NCBI GenBank assembly: GCA_964533785.1
Contig: CAZHNG010000329.1
Location: 1-7,537, forward strand
Length of the DNA stretch: 7,537 nucleotides
Direction of reading: 5' to 3'
Source of the DNA: JANQRV01 sp964533785
Lineage (GTDB): Bacteria > Bacteroidota > Bacteroidia > Chitinophagales > Saprospiraceae
Part shown: piece after piece, positions 7,414 to 7,537 of the stretch
Numbering within the stretch: position 1 is the first letter of the stretch
Layout of the letters: each line of letters starts with the position of its first letter
Made by a program: the position numbers and the translations under genes
The notes under the pieces: generated by a model
The model's input: only the letters and a program-made list of their open reading frames with translations
Told to the model about the DNA's origin: nothing
Database searches by the model: none

Positions 7414-7537
7414 ATGAAAAAACAACGTCGAAAATTTTTAAAAGAGTTTAAGCTCAAAGTGATTTTGGAAGCGCTTAAGGAACGCTCTTCCCTACTGGAA
7501 TTGTGTCAAAATACGATCTGCATGCGAACCAAATATC
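7384..7537 (+). mobile_element. Left portion of an IS3-family insertion sequence; left end not located
   Basis: The presence of an IS3-type orfA shows that an insertion sequence enters the window from the right, with its transposase reading away from the T6SS genes. The left end should fall somewhere in 7268-7413. I could not find a convincing TG...CA terminal repeat there, and the other end and target duplication are not visible, so the start given is only nominal. Confidence 0.5.
7414..7537 (+). pseudogene. IS3-family transposase OrfA, N-terminal part, with apparent frameshift, cut by window end
   Basis: From the ATG at 7414 the protein begins M-K-K-Q-R-R-K-F-L-K-E-F-K, then V-I-L-E-A-L-K-E-R, the start of the helix-turn-helix OrfA protein of IS3-family elements (Tnp_1 type), which binds the element's ends. 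The expected text continues L-x-E-L-x-Q-K-Y-x-L-H-x-N-Q-I. The in-frame reading gives E-L-C-Q-N-T-I-C-M-R-T, which does not fit, while the adjacent frame from 7512 reads Y-D-L-H-A-N-Q-I, which fits exactly. One A appears to be missing from the A run at 7508-7511 (codons 32-33). This is far upstream of the programmed frameshift site near the end of IS3 orfA, so it looks like a damaging deletion or a sequencing error. The rest of the element is outside the window. Confidence 0.8.

Noticed and set aside
1..7537. CRISPR array, tRNA or rRNA genes
   Set aside because: No regularly spaced direct repeats and no cloverleaf or ribosomal RNA signature were seen; the window is nearly all coding.

Overview
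The window is almost entirely a co-directional (+ strand) type VI secretion system (T6SS) operon of the Bacteroidota type (T6SSiii). The organism is very probably a member of the Bacteroidota. The DNA is AT-rich. No gene has an obvious purine-rich Shine-Dalgarno sequence before its start, and starts instead sit behind A/T-rich leaders. The protein set includes TssN- and TssO-like proteins, which are specific to T6SSiii. These family names come from recognising motifs and gene order by eye; no search was run.

Layout: (1) 1-839, the 3' part of a VgrG/TssI spike gene, whose 5' end lies outside the window; (2) 850-1320, tssE (gp25-like baseplate protein); (3) 1355-3235, tssF (baseplate wedge); (4) 3232-4224, tssG (baseplate wedge), overlapping tssF by 4 bp; (5) 4236-5228, tssN (five predicted membrane helices plus a soluble domain with an acidic tail); (6) 5272-6438, tssK (baseplate-to-membrane adaptor); (7) 6452-7267, tssO (one membrane helix plus a long coiled coil). 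Gaps between these genes run from -4 to 43 bp and none contains a visible promoter or terminator, so they look like one transcript. A 146-bp non-coding gap (7268-7413) ends the block. After it comes the 5' end of an IS3-family transposase orfA (7414-7537), which is cut by the window edge and carries an apparent one-base deletion.

How the genes work together: VgrG is the trimeric tip that sits in the baseplate. TssE, TssF, TssG and TssK build the baseplate on which the contractile sheath assembles. TssN and TssO are thought to belong to the envelope complex that replaces the TssJLM complex of proteobacterial systems. No TssJ, TssL or TssM is present here. The sheath (TssB/C), Hcp, ClpV, TssP/Q/R and effector/immunity genes are not in the window and would have to lie outside it.

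No wholly unknown system is visible. The points most worth a second look are the unusual envelope proteins TssN and TssO, a 10-A homopolymer early in tssN that could act as a slippage switch, and a broken IS3 element directly after tssO, where further T6SS genes might be expected.
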